A DNA stretch of 64,000 nucleotides from Eubacteriaceae bacterium (GTDB lineage: Bacteria > Bacillota > Clostridia > Eubacteriales > Anaerofustaceae), in NCBI GenBank assembly GCA_017551505.1, contig JAFZLL010000042.1:42938-106937 (forward strand). The letters run 5' to 3'. The notes beneath the pieces are model-generated. The model was not told the origin of the DNA, ran no database searches, and worked only from the letters and a program-made list of their open reading frames with translations. This document shows positions 24,701 through 34,574 of the stretch, one piece after another. The translations under genes were made by a program, and so were the position numbers. Positions within the stretch are counted from its first letter, which is position 1. Every line of letters begins with the position of its first letter.

Positions 24701-25811
24701 AAAATTCAATATAGCCGAAGGCGTACTCATCTCATATACCGGACACGCCAAAAGGGTCGTTGTCCCCGAAGAGGCCGCCATTATAGGCAGGGAAGCTTTC
24801 AAGGATAATAAACAGCTTACCGATATCGTTTTCCATGAAGGTATCAGGCGGATAGAGGAAAGCGCCTTTGAGGGATGCTCCCTGCTGAAAAAGGCCGATC
24901 TGCCTTCTTCCATCACGTACGTCGGCAGAAAGGCCTTCAAAAACTGCACGGAGCTTTCGATCGTAAAGTTCTCTGAGAATATCAGCGTCATCGAGGATGA
25001 ATGCTTCTCAGGCTGCGTGAAGCTGTACGGCCTGTCTATCCCCGAAAAGTGCATAGGCATCGGCAGGAGCGCTTTCGAAGGATGCTCTTCCATAACAGCG
25101 GTGAGGTTCCCCGCCGAAGTCCGTATCGTGGACCCCAGGGCTTTCGCGGACTGCCCCGGAGCATCCATAGTGGTTTTTAACGAAAAAATAAAGCAGATCG
25201 CCGGCGATGTATTCGCCGGAGACTTCGGCATAAAGAGCGTCAGCGTGCCTGAGAACCTTACCCGGGCTGCATGCGAGCTTTTCCGCCATCAGGACTCACT
25301 TGCCGACGAAAACGGTTTTCTCATTATAAACGATGTTTTTGTCCATTATTTCGGGGAGGGAAAGGACGTTACAGTACCTGACCGGATCCGGGTGATAGAC
25401 GACGGAGCTTTCGCCGAAAACACTGTCGTGGAGAAGATCACTCTGCCGGGCACAATTGAGCGCATCGGGCTGGCTTCTTTCGGAGCCTGCGCCTCCTTAA
25501 AAGAGATCAACTTCCCAGAAGGGCTGAGGTCCATCGGATCCTTTGCTTTTGCCTACTGTCTCGAGCTGAGGGAAGCGATCCTTCCCGATTCGCTCGTCCG
25601 TATAGGCAGAGGCGGTTTCGAAGGCTGCGGCGCGCTGGAGACTCTGCGGCTGGGAGAGAACATCGCGGAGATAGGCCGGCAGGCTTTCACAGGATGCGGC
25701 AGGATCACAGACAGCCGCCAGATAGATATCATAAAGTCGATAGCGCCTGACGCTTTGCTGGAAAGCATAGCCGGCACAGAACCCGAACCTGACGAAGAAG
25801 GCGGGGATTGA
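24684..25811 (+). CDS. BspA-type leucine-rich repeat protein; start codon unclear
   Basis: LRR_5 (BspA-like) repeats run from just after metK to 25811: [73 protein letters not shown] and [18 protein letters not shown] show the A/G-F-x-x-C/N-x-x-L pattern. No ATG, GTG or TTG exists in frame between 24684 and the GTG at 25017, which would cut off five repeats. A strong GGGAGGAGA at 24672-24680 inside the metK 3' end suggests translation starts a few bases later, perhaps at the ACG at 24684, which is the start used here. The open region begins [14 protein letters not shown], like other complete members. No signal peptide, so it is probably cytosolic. Confidence 0.7.
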   Translation, partial: TKTSFRKFNIAEGVLISYTGHAKRVVVPEEAAIIGREAFKDNKQLTDIVFHEGIRRIEESAFEGCSLLKKADLPSSITYVGRKAFKNCTELSIVKFSENISVIEDECFSGCVKLYGLSIPEKCIGIGRSAFEGCSSITAVRFPAEVRIVDPRAFADCPGASIVVFNEKIKQIAGDVFAGDFGIKSVSVPENLTRAACELFRHQDSLADENGFLIINDVFVHYFGEGKDVTVPDRIRVIDDGAFAENTVVEKITLPGTIERIGLASFGACASLKEINFPEGLRSIGSFAFAYCLELREAILPDSLVRIGRGGFEGCGALETLRLGENIAEIGRQAFTGCGRITDSRQIDIIKSIAPDALLESIAGTEPEPDEEGGD

Positions 25812-25836
25812 CAAAAAACGGGATCTGTTATATATT
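25808..25836 (+). promoter_or_regulatory. strong sigma-A promoter of the SCIFF operon
   Basis: Perfect TTGACA (25808-25813) overlaps the stop codon of the LRR gene; TATATT (25831-25836) follows after exactly 17 nt. It drives the SCIFF precursor. Confidence 0.85.
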
Positions 25837-25876
25837 TATAGAAGCGCTTTAGGGCGTGTCAAAAAGGAGAGTAGAT

Positions 25877-26023
25877 ATGAAGCACATCGAAGCGATAGAA
25901 GTCATCGATCTGAAGCACTCTGAGAAGACCGGCGGCTGCGGCGAATGCCAGACATCCTGCCAGTCCGCATGCAAGACATCCTGTGGGGTGGCTAACCAGC
26001 AGTGCGAAAAAGCGAAGAAATAA
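25877..26023 (+). CDS. scfA: SCIFF peptide (ranthipeptide precursor)
   Basis: A 48-aa precursor of the six-cysteines-in-forty-five-residues family, the substrate of a radical-SAM enzyme that makes thioether bridges between Cys and other side chains. The leader is MKHIEAIEVIDLKHSE; the core has GGCGECQTSCQSACKTSC followed by one more Cys. The six cysteines are at 21, 24, 28, 32, 36 and 43, matching the family almost residue for residue. AAAGGAG lies before the ATG. The maturase follows after a terminator hairpin. Such peptides have been linked to quorum-like signalling in some Clostridia; the role here is not shown. Confidence 0.95.
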   Translation: MKHIEAIEVIDLKHSEKTGGCGECQTSCQSACKTSCGVANQQCEKAKK

Positions 26024-26034
26024 CATGGCTTTTC

Positions 26035-26061
26035 ATGCTGCCGTACCGGCAGCATTTTTTT
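26035..26061 (+). terminator. terminator between SCIFF precursor and maturase
   Basis: ATGCTGCCG (26035-26043) and CGGCAGCAT (26047-26055) form a 9-bp stem with a 3-nt loop, followed by six T. Partial readthrough would give much more precursor than enzyme. Confidence 0.88.
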
Positions 26062-26075
26062 GTTGAGGGGAAAGA

Positions 26076-27449
26076 ATGATACATCAATATAAACTGAACG
26101 GATATAATATCGTCCTGGACACTTACTCAGGCAGTGTCCTGAACGTGGATGAAGCTGCATATGACGTGATCTCGCTCTATGAAGGGCACACCAGGGAAGA
26201 GATCGTTGCCATCATGGCCGAAAAGCACCCCGATATCCCTGTTTCGGAGATAGAAGAGTGTCTGGAAGAGGTGGAGGAGCTGAAGACCGGCGGCAAGCTG
26301 TTCACCGAGGATCCTTACGGCAAGCTTGCAGAGCGGGCCGCAGACAGGAAGAGCCACGTCAAAGCCCTGTGCCTGCACGTAGCCCACACCTGCAATCTCA
26401 ATTGCTCCTACTGCTTTGCTTCCCAGGGACGTTACCATGGTGAAAGGGCGGTCATGAGCCTGGAAACGGCAAAGAAAGCAATAGATTTCCTGATCGCGAA
26501 TTCCGGAACACAGCGCAACCTGGAAGTGGACTTCTTCGGCGGGGAACCTCTGATGAACTGGCAGGTCTGCAAGGATACCGTAGCTTATGCGAGGAGCCTT
26601 GAAGAGAAGTACGGCAAGAATTTCCGGTTTACGCTCACGACCAACGGGGTCCTCATCGACGACGACGTGATAGACTTTTCCAACAGGGAATTCACCAACG
26701 TCGTCCTGAGCCTGGACGGGCGAAAAGAGATCCATGATGCGAAGAGGGTGGATTACGCGGGGCGCGGAAGCTACGACAGGATCGTGCCGAAATTCCAGAG
26801 ATTCGTGAAGGAGCGCGGGGACAAAAACTATTACATGCGCGGGACCTTCACCCACGCCAATCCTGATTTCTTCAAGGACGTCATGCATATGGCTGATCTC
26901 GGATTCACCGAGCTGAGCATGGAACCGGTGGTATGTGCACCCAACGATGAAGCTGCCCTGACAAAAGAGGACCTGCCAATCGTACTGGAACAGTATGAGC
27001 TTCTTGCCAAGGATATGCTGAGGAGAGAGCGGGAAGGGCATCCGATCACTTTCTATCACTACATGCTGGACCTGACGGCAGGCCCGTGCATATATAAGAG
27101 GATCAAGGGATGCGGCTCCGGTACGGAGTATCTGGCCGTCACCCCTACAGGCGACCTGTATCCCTGCCACCAGTTTGTCGGCGAAGAAAAATATAAAATG
27201 GGCGACATCCATAACGGTGTCACCAACACAGAGCTGCGCGAAAAATTTGCCGGTTGCAATGCGTATTCCAGAGAAGGCTGCAAGGACTGCTGGGCCAAGC
27301 TTTACTGTTCAGGCGGATGCGCGGCAAACGCTTATCATGCCACCGGTGACATTTCGGGGATTTATGAATACGGCTGCGTACTCTTTAAAAAGAGGATCGA
27401 ATGCGCGATCATGATGAAGATCGCCCTGTCCGCGGGTTGCAAAAAATAA
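26076..27449 (+). CDS. scfB: radical-SAM/SPASM maturase for SCIFF peptide
   Basis: A 457-aa enzyme that forms thioether crosslinks on the SCIFF peptide. Residues 1-85 are a PqqD-like RiPP recognition element (YKLNGYNIVLDTYSGSVLNV). The radical-SAM core has CNLNCSYCF (CxxxCxxC for the 4Fe-4S cluster), LEVDFFGGEPLMNW (GGEP, SAM binding) and TLTTNGVLI. The C-terminal SPASM/twitch region has CGSGTEYLAVTPTGDLYPC, then CKDCWAKLYCSGGCAANA with the auxiliary-cluster cysteines. Length and order match CteB/ScfB. GGGGAAAG precedes the ATG. Position right after the precursor confirms the pairing. Confidence 0.96.
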   Translation: MIHQYKLNGYNIVLDTYSGSVLNVDEAAYDVISLYEGHTREEIVAIMAEKHPDIPVSEIEECLEEVEELKTGGKLFTEDPYGKLAERAADRKSHVKALCLHVAHTCNLNCSYCFASQGRYHGERAVMSLETAKKAIDFLIANSGTQRNLEVDFFGGEPLMNWQVCKDTVAYARSLEEKYGKNFRFTLTTNGVLIDDDVIDFSNREFTNVVLSLDGRKEIHDAKRVDYAGRGSYDRIVPKFQRFVKERGDKNYYMRGTFTHANPDFFKDVMHMADLGFTELSMEPVVCAPNDEAALTKEDLPIVLEQYELLAKDMLRREREGHPITFYHYMLDLTAGPCIYKRIKGCGSGTEYLAVTPTGDLYPCHQFVGEEKYKMGDIHNGVTNTELREKFAGCNAYSREGCKDCWAKLYCSGGCAANAYHATGDISGIYEYGCVLFKKRIECAIMMKIALSAGCKK

Positions 27450-27450
27450 A

Positions 27451-27479
27451 GGGGCAATACCATAACGATGCCCGTTTTT
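27451..27479 (+). terminator. terminator after SCIFF maturase
   Basis: GGGCA (27452-27456) pairs with TGCCC (27469-27473), followed by GTTTTT. The stem is short. Confidence 0.6.
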
Positions 27480-27555
27480 CGGCATGCAAAATTATTAATA
27501 CTCTTTTAAACCGTCTTGTGTCAAGCAAGAACTAATACAGAGTTCTTTTTCAGCT

Positions 27556-28188
27556 CTAAGCTTTCCTGATGGGATGACGTATCACTGTCCTCAACTTTTC
27601 CGGGGCCGTCTTTCTGACGTCGCTCAGATATATCTCATGATGTAAACGCTGCTGTGTTATATCCAGAACATAGCCCTGTCCTTCAATGTACTCATGCATC
27701 ATGGCGACTGTTACAGGCTCATCGTCATAGGGGCCCAGGTGCATGCACTGGACGCACAGCCCTTCGTCATAGGAAAAAAACTCTGCTATAGAGAAATCTG
27801 TTTTCTTTTTTCTTGTCGCCTCCTCAACTGCCCATGCAAAATCATCTGCAATCACGAAATCCGGGAGACGGATCACAGAGATCCATCGGAAGCTTTCTTT
27901 ATGTGCGTAGTCGATGTCTTGGCCTCCGTCCTGCCACCAGAAGCCTTCGAGCGGAGGAACAACAAAATCGAAATAGCCGTCGATACGGTGATCGCCTTTT
28001 TTGCTCATCTTGATGGTGTAGGCAATGCCATACAGCAACTCGATAGACTGCTTATACTCGCCATCCTTCTGATTGGGATCGCCCTGTCCGCGGACTGCGA
28101 TATAATTCATGGGCGGTACCGTAACGATGCCGGGCTTGTCTTTCGGCATGTAGAATTCTTTGTATTCCTTTTTAAAATCAAAAGCCAT
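27556..28188 (-). CDS. GyrI-like small-molecule-binding protein
   Basis: A stand-alone GyrI/AraC-effector-binding-like domain protein (210 aa). It begins MAFDFKKEYKEFYMPKDKPG, then VPPMNYIAVRGQGDPN, which is the diagnostic strand of this family, then YGIAYTIKMSKK and PPLEGFWW, ending in DVRKTAPEKLRTVIRHPI. Proteins of this set bind hydrophobic ligands or hydrolyse some toxic compounds; no DNA-binding part is present. The ATG at 28188 has GAGGACAGGACA upstream; an earlier in-frame start is not favoured. The decayed pieces upstream (28280-28639) include another member of the fold. Confidence 0.9.
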   Translation of the reverse strand: MAFDFKKEYKEFYMPKDKPGIVTVPPMNYIAVRGQGDPNQKDGEYKQSIELLYGIAYTIKMSKKGDHRIDGYFDFVVPPLEGFWWQDGGQDIDYAHKESFRWISVIRLPDFVIADDFAWAVEEATRKKKTDFSIAEFFSYDEGLCVQCMHLGPYDDEPVTVAMMHEYIEGQGYVLDITQQRLHHEIYLSDVRKTAPEKLRTVIRHPIRKA

Positions 28189-28279
28189 TGTCCTGTCCTC
28201 CAAATGTGTTGTTTCTTATCTGACGGCGACGTCAATATCGGTGGCGGTCCCAGTCTCGTTCTTCTGGCTAGGCATATAA

Positions 28280-28384
28280 TCACCGCGTAATATAATACTT
28301 CTTTTTAACCGGGTAGCAGATATCCGTCACGAATTCATGCGGGTCAATTGTCTCGTTTGGGTTTACGTGGTAGATGCTGAACAT
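28280..28384 (-). pseudogene. C-terminal fragment of a GyrI/AraC effector-binding domain protein
   Basis: 34 codons reading MFSIYHVNPNETIDPHEFVT and then DICYPVKKKYYITR before a stop. The Y-x-x-P-x-E-x-x-x-P-x-x-x-x-T-D-I-x-x-P-V-K pattern is the end of an AraC effector-binding (GyrI-like) domain. The body of the gene is missing. Confidence 0.6.
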
Positions 28385-28397
28385 AGACTCAGCGGGT

Positions 28398-28535
28398 TTA
28401 CAGCTGTTTGCTTCCATCCAGCCCGATCACCTCAAAGCCGGGAAAAAGGGACACATGATGCTTACTTACCGCAGTGCTGCCTCCCTTGCCGTGGATAAAT
28501 AGAATGGATTCCTATTACTCATAGCTGACGTTCAT
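28398..28535 (-). pseudogene. N-terminal fragment of an alpha/beta hydrolase, with two stops
   Basis: From ATG at 28535 the frame reads MNVSYE, then TAA TAG, then ESILFIHGKGGSTAVSKHHV and SLFPGFEVIGLDG. The F-I-H-G-K-G-G strand and oxyanion loop are the start of an alpha/beta hydrolase. Two in-frame stops and loss of everything after residue 45 make it dead. Its ATG overlaps the upstream stop as ATGA, an old operon junction. Confidence 0.65.
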
Positions 28536-28639
28536 TTCGCCTTTCCATCTTTATCCAGGCTGTTTTTCTCCATGCAGGAGCCGGCGATGAGTCCGAGAAG
28601 CATATCGTCCGCAGCGTTTTCCAAAAGAGCTCGCGTATA
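28532..28639 (-). pseudogene. C-terminal fragment of an unidentified protein
   Basis: 35 codons open after a TAA, reading ALLENAADDMLLGLIAGSCM and ending in EKNSLDKDGKAK. I do not recognise the family. The ATGA overlap with the hydrolase remnant indicates it was the upstream cistron. Confidence 0.4.
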
Positions 28640-28692
28640 TTATCTTCATCTGCCGGAACGGATCATCTTATCTGATACCTCGTTTCTTTTGA

Positions 28693-29376
28693 TTACATGC
28701 TGCTGTTCACGATGTCAGCATATTGTTCCTCGGGTATCATAGGCGAAATGATCTCTGCCAGCAGTTGTCCATCGATCTCTCCGTTTTCGGCGAATTGCCG
28801 TCCGGCAAGTTTGATCTTCTCCAGCCTTGGCGAAGTAACGGCTGACGCCTCGGGTGCGTTGAACATGGGACTTTCCGGAACGGTGATGATCGTGTGATCG
28901 TTGGGGAAGCACATCTTAAACTGCATGATTGCCGGTTCAAAGTTCTGTTTGCTGTTGGGGAAACCGCACCCGCAGATCATGAGGTATTTCAGGCGGCTGA
29001 CATCAGCCTGCATTACATGTTCGTATCGCTCCCCGACCTTCTGCATAGCCATATTGGAAAGGGGAAGCGTTCGGTCAAGCAGGGCCTTCAGGGATGCTGG
29101 CATCCCATAGCAGTACAGGGGGAAGCTGAACAGCAGCAGATCGCTCTCCAGGATCTCCTCCGGGATTGCTTTCATGTCGTCATCATGTATGCATTTGCCG
29201 CCGTTATGCATGCAGGAAAAACAGCCGGTGCAGTATTCGATATGCCGGTCGATCGTATCGATGATATGTATATCCTGTAGCCCTGCTTCCCTCATGCCTT
29301 CCAGGAAAGCCCTGGTGATGTGCATGGTATCGCTCTTGTCCCTTTTGGGACTTCCGTTGAGAACCAGTATCTTCAT
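28693..29376 (-). CDS. NAD(P)H-dependent FMN reductase / iron-sulfur flavoprotein-like
   Basis: Flavodoxin-fold oxidoreductase of 227 aa. The FMN phosphate loop is VLNGSPKRDKSDTMHI; YCTGCFSCMHNGGKCIHDDD holds the compact Cys motif of iron-sulfur flavoproteins, though here only C-x-x-C-x-x-C plus one more Cys; SFPLYCYGMPASLKALLDR is the second flavin-contact strand. It probably moves electrons in redox or quinone detoxification in the anaerobic cytosol. It is the last gene of a three-gene run (acetyltransferase, DUF3795, flavoprotein), 28 bp after DUF3795. Confidence 0.88.
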   Translation of the reverse strand: MKILVLNGSPKRDKSDTMHITRAFLEGMREAGLQDIHIIDTIDRHIEYCTGCFSCMHNGGKCIHDDDMKAIPEEILESDLLLFSFPLYCYGMPASLKALLDRTLPLSNMAMQKVGERYEHVMQADVSRLKYLMICGCGFPNSKQNFEPAIMQFKMCFPNDHTIITVPESPMFNAPEASAVTSPRLEKIKLAGRQFAENGEIDGQLLAEIISPMIPEEQYADIVNSSM

Positions 29377-29404
29377 ACCCGAAATAAATGACCCTGTATC
29401 GTAA

Positions 29405-29743
29405 TCAGATCCCTCTTTCCAGTCTGAAAAGGGCTTCTTCGTTGTTCTGTGTGATCGCGCAGAGCTTCTCGCAGGTCTTCATGTCCGTGCAGTCCCCGCA
29501 GGTCTCGAACGCTCTTTCCTTCGCGCACGCGCGGATCGGGCAGAGCGAATCGCAGTAGGGAGTCTTAACTCCGTCGATACGGCAGCCGGAGCAGTTGATC
29601 ATCTCCGGTGTGATATTAGCATTGTTTAGTTCCGACCACAGAGCAGCGACCTTTCTGCGCAGTGCCTCATCATTGTTGATCGTGGCAATACGGGCTTCGC
29701 AGTTCCCGCAATCCAGACCGCAGTAAGCGATAAACTTATTCAT
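29405..29743 (-). CDS. DUF3795 cysteine-rich protein
   Basis: A 112-aa DUF3795 protein. It starts MNKFIAYCGLDCGNCEARIA and has CSGCRID, CDSLCPIRACAKE and CGDCTDMKTCEKLC, twelve-odd cysteines that suggest metal or iron-sulfur binding. The function of the family is unknown. The start ATG at 29743 overlaps the acetyltransferase stop as ATGA, with AAGGAAGG upstream. Confidence 0.9.
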   Translation of the reverse strand: MNKFIAYCGLDCGNCEARIATINNDEALRRKVAALWSELNNANITPEMINCSGCRIDGVKTPYCDSLCPIRACAKERAFETCGDCTDMKTCEKLCAITQNNEEALFRLERGI

Positions 29744-30237
29744 AACCAATCCTTCCTTATTACATAGTAGGTCAGGTCCCTATCGATTCCGAGATAGTTC
29801 ACTTCCTTTTCGGAAAAATGATCATATCTCATGCCGCACTTTTCCATCACACGCCGGGAAGCGTCGTTTCCCGGAAAGTAGGATGCATAGACCGTACGGT
29901 AGCTCTTTTCTTCAAACAGGTAGTTCAAAAACCGTCTGACCGCCTCGGTGGCATAACCTTGATTCCAATAGTCCGATCCGATACCGTAGCCTATCTCACA
30001 GGCACCATTACCTTCGTCGAACAGACTGAGAATGCCAATGAGCCTTCCCGTTTCTTTCAGCCGGATCGCAAACAGATCGCTTCTGCCCGGGTATGAGGAA
30101 AAGTCGAAGTCCTCCAGCGTCTCCGCGTACCTGCATATAAAGGTTTCCAGCACTTTCATGTCATGGGATATGTTGTGATAGTAATCCTCTTTGTCTGATT
30201 CCCGTATAGCGTCGAGGACCAGTCGTTCAGTTTCCAT
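29740..30237 (-). CDS. GNAT N-acetyltransferase
   Basis: A 165-aa GNAT_3-type acetyltransferase. Family marks: METERLVLDAIRESDKEDY at the start, ACEIGYGIGSDYWNQGYATE with the acetyl-CoA pyrophosphate loop Q-G-Y-A-T, and NDASRRVMEKCGMRYD near the end. The acceptor is unknown. First gene of the small operon with DUF3795 and the flavoprotein. Confidence 0.88.
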   Translation of the reverse strand: METERLVLDAIRESDKEDYYHNISHDMKVLETFICRYAETLEDFDFSSYPGRSDLFAIRLKETGRLIGILSLFDEGNGACEIGYGIGSDYWNQGYATEAVRRFLNYLFEEKSYRTVYASYFPGNDASRRVMEKCGMRYDHFSEKEVNYLGIDRDLTYYVIRKDWL

Positions 30238-30512
30238 ACCTCAAACTCCTTAACGGAACAGCATCAGCGTTGGTAGGGCACTGTATGCCGGCTTCTCGCC
30301 CGCTTGCCGAGGGAAAGCAAGACCGTGTCATAAAACTGAATGCATGGCTTCCCGGTGATTCCATTCAAACCAGGGCATTTTCGCTGAAACCCTGTATGAA
30401 CGCTAACGGGCGAGACAGGAAATGGCATGACCCGAAGATCATGCCGTTATACAAAAAATAAACTTGTTTACAAAGACAGCGCTGCCCTCCGGGGCTTTTG
30501 CTTTAAACGGTC

Positions 30513-31526
30513 TCATTTACTCCCGAACTGGTAAAAGCCTATCTTCTTTTGAACTTTGCGCAGGGTCTTGTTTGCGATGCCGCGGGCTGTCTCTGCTGAA
30601 TCCAGAAGGATCTTTTCCAATGCCGTTTTGTCGTTCATAAGAGCCTCGAAGCGGGTCTGTATCGGGTCAAGGCAATCCGCGACGGCCGTCCCTACGCATT
30701 CCTTGAACTCAGCATAGCTCATCCCCCGGCATTCCGCTTCAGCCTCAGGTATGGTGATGCCTTTGGCGCAGGAATATATCTCGAGCAGGTTGGAGATGCC
30801 TTTTTTCTTTTCTTTGTCGTAATATACTTCGGTCTCGCTGTCTGTGACGGCCCTCTTGAACTTATTCATGATGACGTCCCGCTTGTCCTTCATGAGGATG
30901 AACGCGTTCGTGTTCTCATCCGATTTGCTCATCTTCTTTTCCGGGTTCGCAAGGCTCATAACACGGGAGCCAGCCTGACCGTAATAGCCTTCGGGTACGA
31001 CGAAGGTCGGGGAATAGTTGTGGTTGAACCTCTCGGCGATATTTCTTGCCAGCTCCACATGCTGTGTCTGGTCATCTCCCACGGGCACTATGTCCGTGTT
31101 GTACAAAAGGATGTCTGCAGCCATCAGCACCGGATAATCGAAGAGGCCGACCCTTATGGTGTCGCCCTGTTTGACGCTCTTTTCCTTGTACTGCGTCATC
31201 CTTGCCATCTCTCCCATATATGAGTTGCAGTTTAAAAGCCAGCATAGCTCACTATGAGCGGAGACGCTGGATTGTAAGAAAAGCAGGGATTTTTCCGGAT
31301 CGATGCCGCTGGCAAGTATCATCGCTGCGCATTCGATGCTTCTCCTCCTCAGTACCGCAGGCTCCTGGGGAACTGTGATTGCGTGCAGGTCGACCACGCA
31401 GAAGATGCTGTTGTAATCATTCTGCAGGAGCACCCAGTTGCGTATGGCACCGAAGTAGTTGGCGATTGTGAAATCGCCGGATGGCTGGATGCCGCTGAAA
31501 ATGATCTTTTTATCCTTATCGAACAT
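30513..31526 (-). CDS. trpS: tryptophanyl-tRNA synthetase
   Basis: Class Ic synthetase that charges tRNA-Trp. GIQPSGDFTIANYFGAIRNW contains the HIGH-equivalent motif (here T-I-A-N), ADILLYNTDIVPVGDDQTQH binds tryptophan, and PEKKMSKSDENTNAFI is the KMSKS loop. 337 aa is normal. It lies 11 bp after the upstream membrane protein gene, in the lon-engB-serS operon, and has no T-box leader of its own, which is unusual for trpS in Firmicutes. Confidence 0.97.
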   Translation of the reverse strand: MFDKDKKIIFSGIQPSGDFTIANYFGAIRNWVLLQNDYNSIFCVVDLHAITVPQEPAVLRRRSIECAAMILASGIDPEKSLLFLQSSVSAHSELCWLLNCNSYMGEMARMTQYKEKSVKQGDTIRVGLFDYPVLMAADILLYNTDIVPVGDDQTQHVELARNIAERFNHNYSPTFVVPEGYYGQAGSRVMSLANPEKKMSKSDENTNAFILMKDKRDVIMNKFKRAVTDSETEVYYDKEKKKGISNLLEIYSCAKGITIPEAEAECRGMSYAEFKECVGTAVADCLDPIQTRFEALMNDKTALEKILLDSAETARGIANKTLRKVQKKIGFYQFGSK

Positions 31527-31537
31527 GTTGTCCTCCT

Positions 31538-32668
31538 TTACTCTAGTGCCGGGACTGCTTTATTGGTCTCCGGATCGAATATCCATATGCCGTAGTCATC
31601 CTCGCTGCCGATCCTGATGATAGCCTCGGGGATGTTGTCCATCCCGATAAAATAGACTGTATTGTCGAACAGCTCCTTTTTTATCCTGAATACGTCGGCG
31701 CAGGTGCGGGTCGCTCCTGGCTCAAGATCCGCCTTGATGTCCGTGAAATCGATGCCCCGCTCAAGTCCGAAGATCTGCAGCGCGTTGAAATCAAACACCC
31801 CGTAGAAGTCCTCGTCGCTGTATGCACCTGCGGTATCAGTCTCTGAAGAGCTATCTTCGGCCTTATTCTCGTACGGTACCGCCATATAGCCTCCCTCACG
31901 GGATGTGTACGGCGCAAGTGTGAGATAGGGCATTATATGCCAGTCTTTGGCTGTGGTGAGTGTGTTCCTGACTACATAGACCGTCTTGACATATACGTAG
32001 TCTGGATCCAGCGGGTAGGTGAGGAGCTCGTCCATAACGGAGCATTCCAGGAAGGTGACCTCCAACCCTCTTCCGGCTACCGTCTGCCCTGCTTCGTAGA
32101 CTTTGGAGTATAGTGAATTGTCGGTAGTTTCCCATATAATGAAGACACAGGCTGCAATTATCAATAGTATCAGCGTCATAAGGACCACGGTGGGAAGCTT
32201 CTTTGTGACTTTCCTCCTGCCCCTGGTCTTCGTTTTCCCGGAAGCGGGCCGCGCTTTGGCTGTCCCGTTATCATTGCCGCGCCTTGACGCGGCAGAGGCA
32301 GAAGCAGCAGCTGCGGATTCTTTCCGTTTCGCACCGCTTTTCTGTACTTCCGCGGCCTTTTTCGGCGATGCCTCGTTCTGAATGGAAGTCTCCGGCAGTT
32401 TTGATTCAGGCTCTGCAGCAGATGCACGAGGTCCATCTGCTGAGGGGCGTTCTTTTGCAGACGCCCTCCCAGTATCGGCTGTCGTCGCCCGATCTGAGGT
32501 CTGTACCCCCGTTGTCCCGGAAGAAGAGGTTTTTGACAGAACGATCCTTGCGGTCCGTTCTGTAAGGTCTTCGTTCTTATCCGGTACCGCCTGGTCGTTT
32601 TTCTTCTGTAATGTATCCTTCGGGATGAGAACTATCCTTTTCTTCTCGTTGCCGGGATTACTGTCCAT
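31538..32668 (-). CDS. single-pass membrane protein with extracellular beta domain
   Basis: A 376-aa protein of unknown function. Residues 1-165 are polar, low-complexity, rich in Ala/Ser/Lys/Glu, ending in a basic KTKTRGRRKVTKK stretch; a single membrane helix, PTVVLMTLILLIIAACVFII, spans ~170-189; the external part carries RGLEVTFLECSVMDELLTYP and FYGVFDFNALQIFG, which resemble a DUF4352/Ig-like beta sandwich. The N-in orientation follows from the basic block before the helix. It sits between serS and trpS in one operon. Confidence 0.75.
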   Translation of the reverse strand: MDSNPGNEKKRIVLIPKDTLQKKNDQAVPDKNEDLTERTARIVLSKTSSSGTTGVQTSDRATTADTGRASAKERPSADGPRASAAEPESKLPETSIQNEASPKKAAEVQKSGAKRKESAAAASASAASRRGNDNGTAKARPASGKTKTRGRRKVTKKLPTVVLMTLILLIIAACVFIIWETTDNSLYSKVYEAGQTVAGRGLEVTFLECSVMDELLTYPLDPDYVYVKTVYVVRNTLTTAKDWHIMPYLTLAPYTSREGGYMAVPYENKAEDSSSETDTAGAYSDEDFYGVFDFNALQIFGLERGIDFTDIKADLEPGATRTCADVFRIKKELFDNTVYFIGMDNIPEAIIRIGSEDDYGIWIFDPETNKAVPALE

Positions 32669-32706
32669 AGGGTCATTAACTCTGTATCGTAAATATCGTC
32701 TTTGGG

Positions 32707-34570
<1,864 letters not shown>

Positions 34571-34574
<4 letters not shown>

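Noticed and set aside
23546..25811. metK and the LRR gene fused by a programmed frameshift
   Set aside because: MetK ends at its normal C-terminus and no slippery site is seen; separate translation from the GGGAGGAGA is simpler.
30270..30461. A 63-codon plus-strand open frame between the acetyltransferase gene and trpS
   Set aside because: No Shine-Dalgarno, no family resemblance, and composition unlike neighbours; likely chance.
31527..32706. Search for T-box leaders before trpS and serS
   Set aside because: Spacing of 11 bp before trpS and an overlap at serS leave no room for one.
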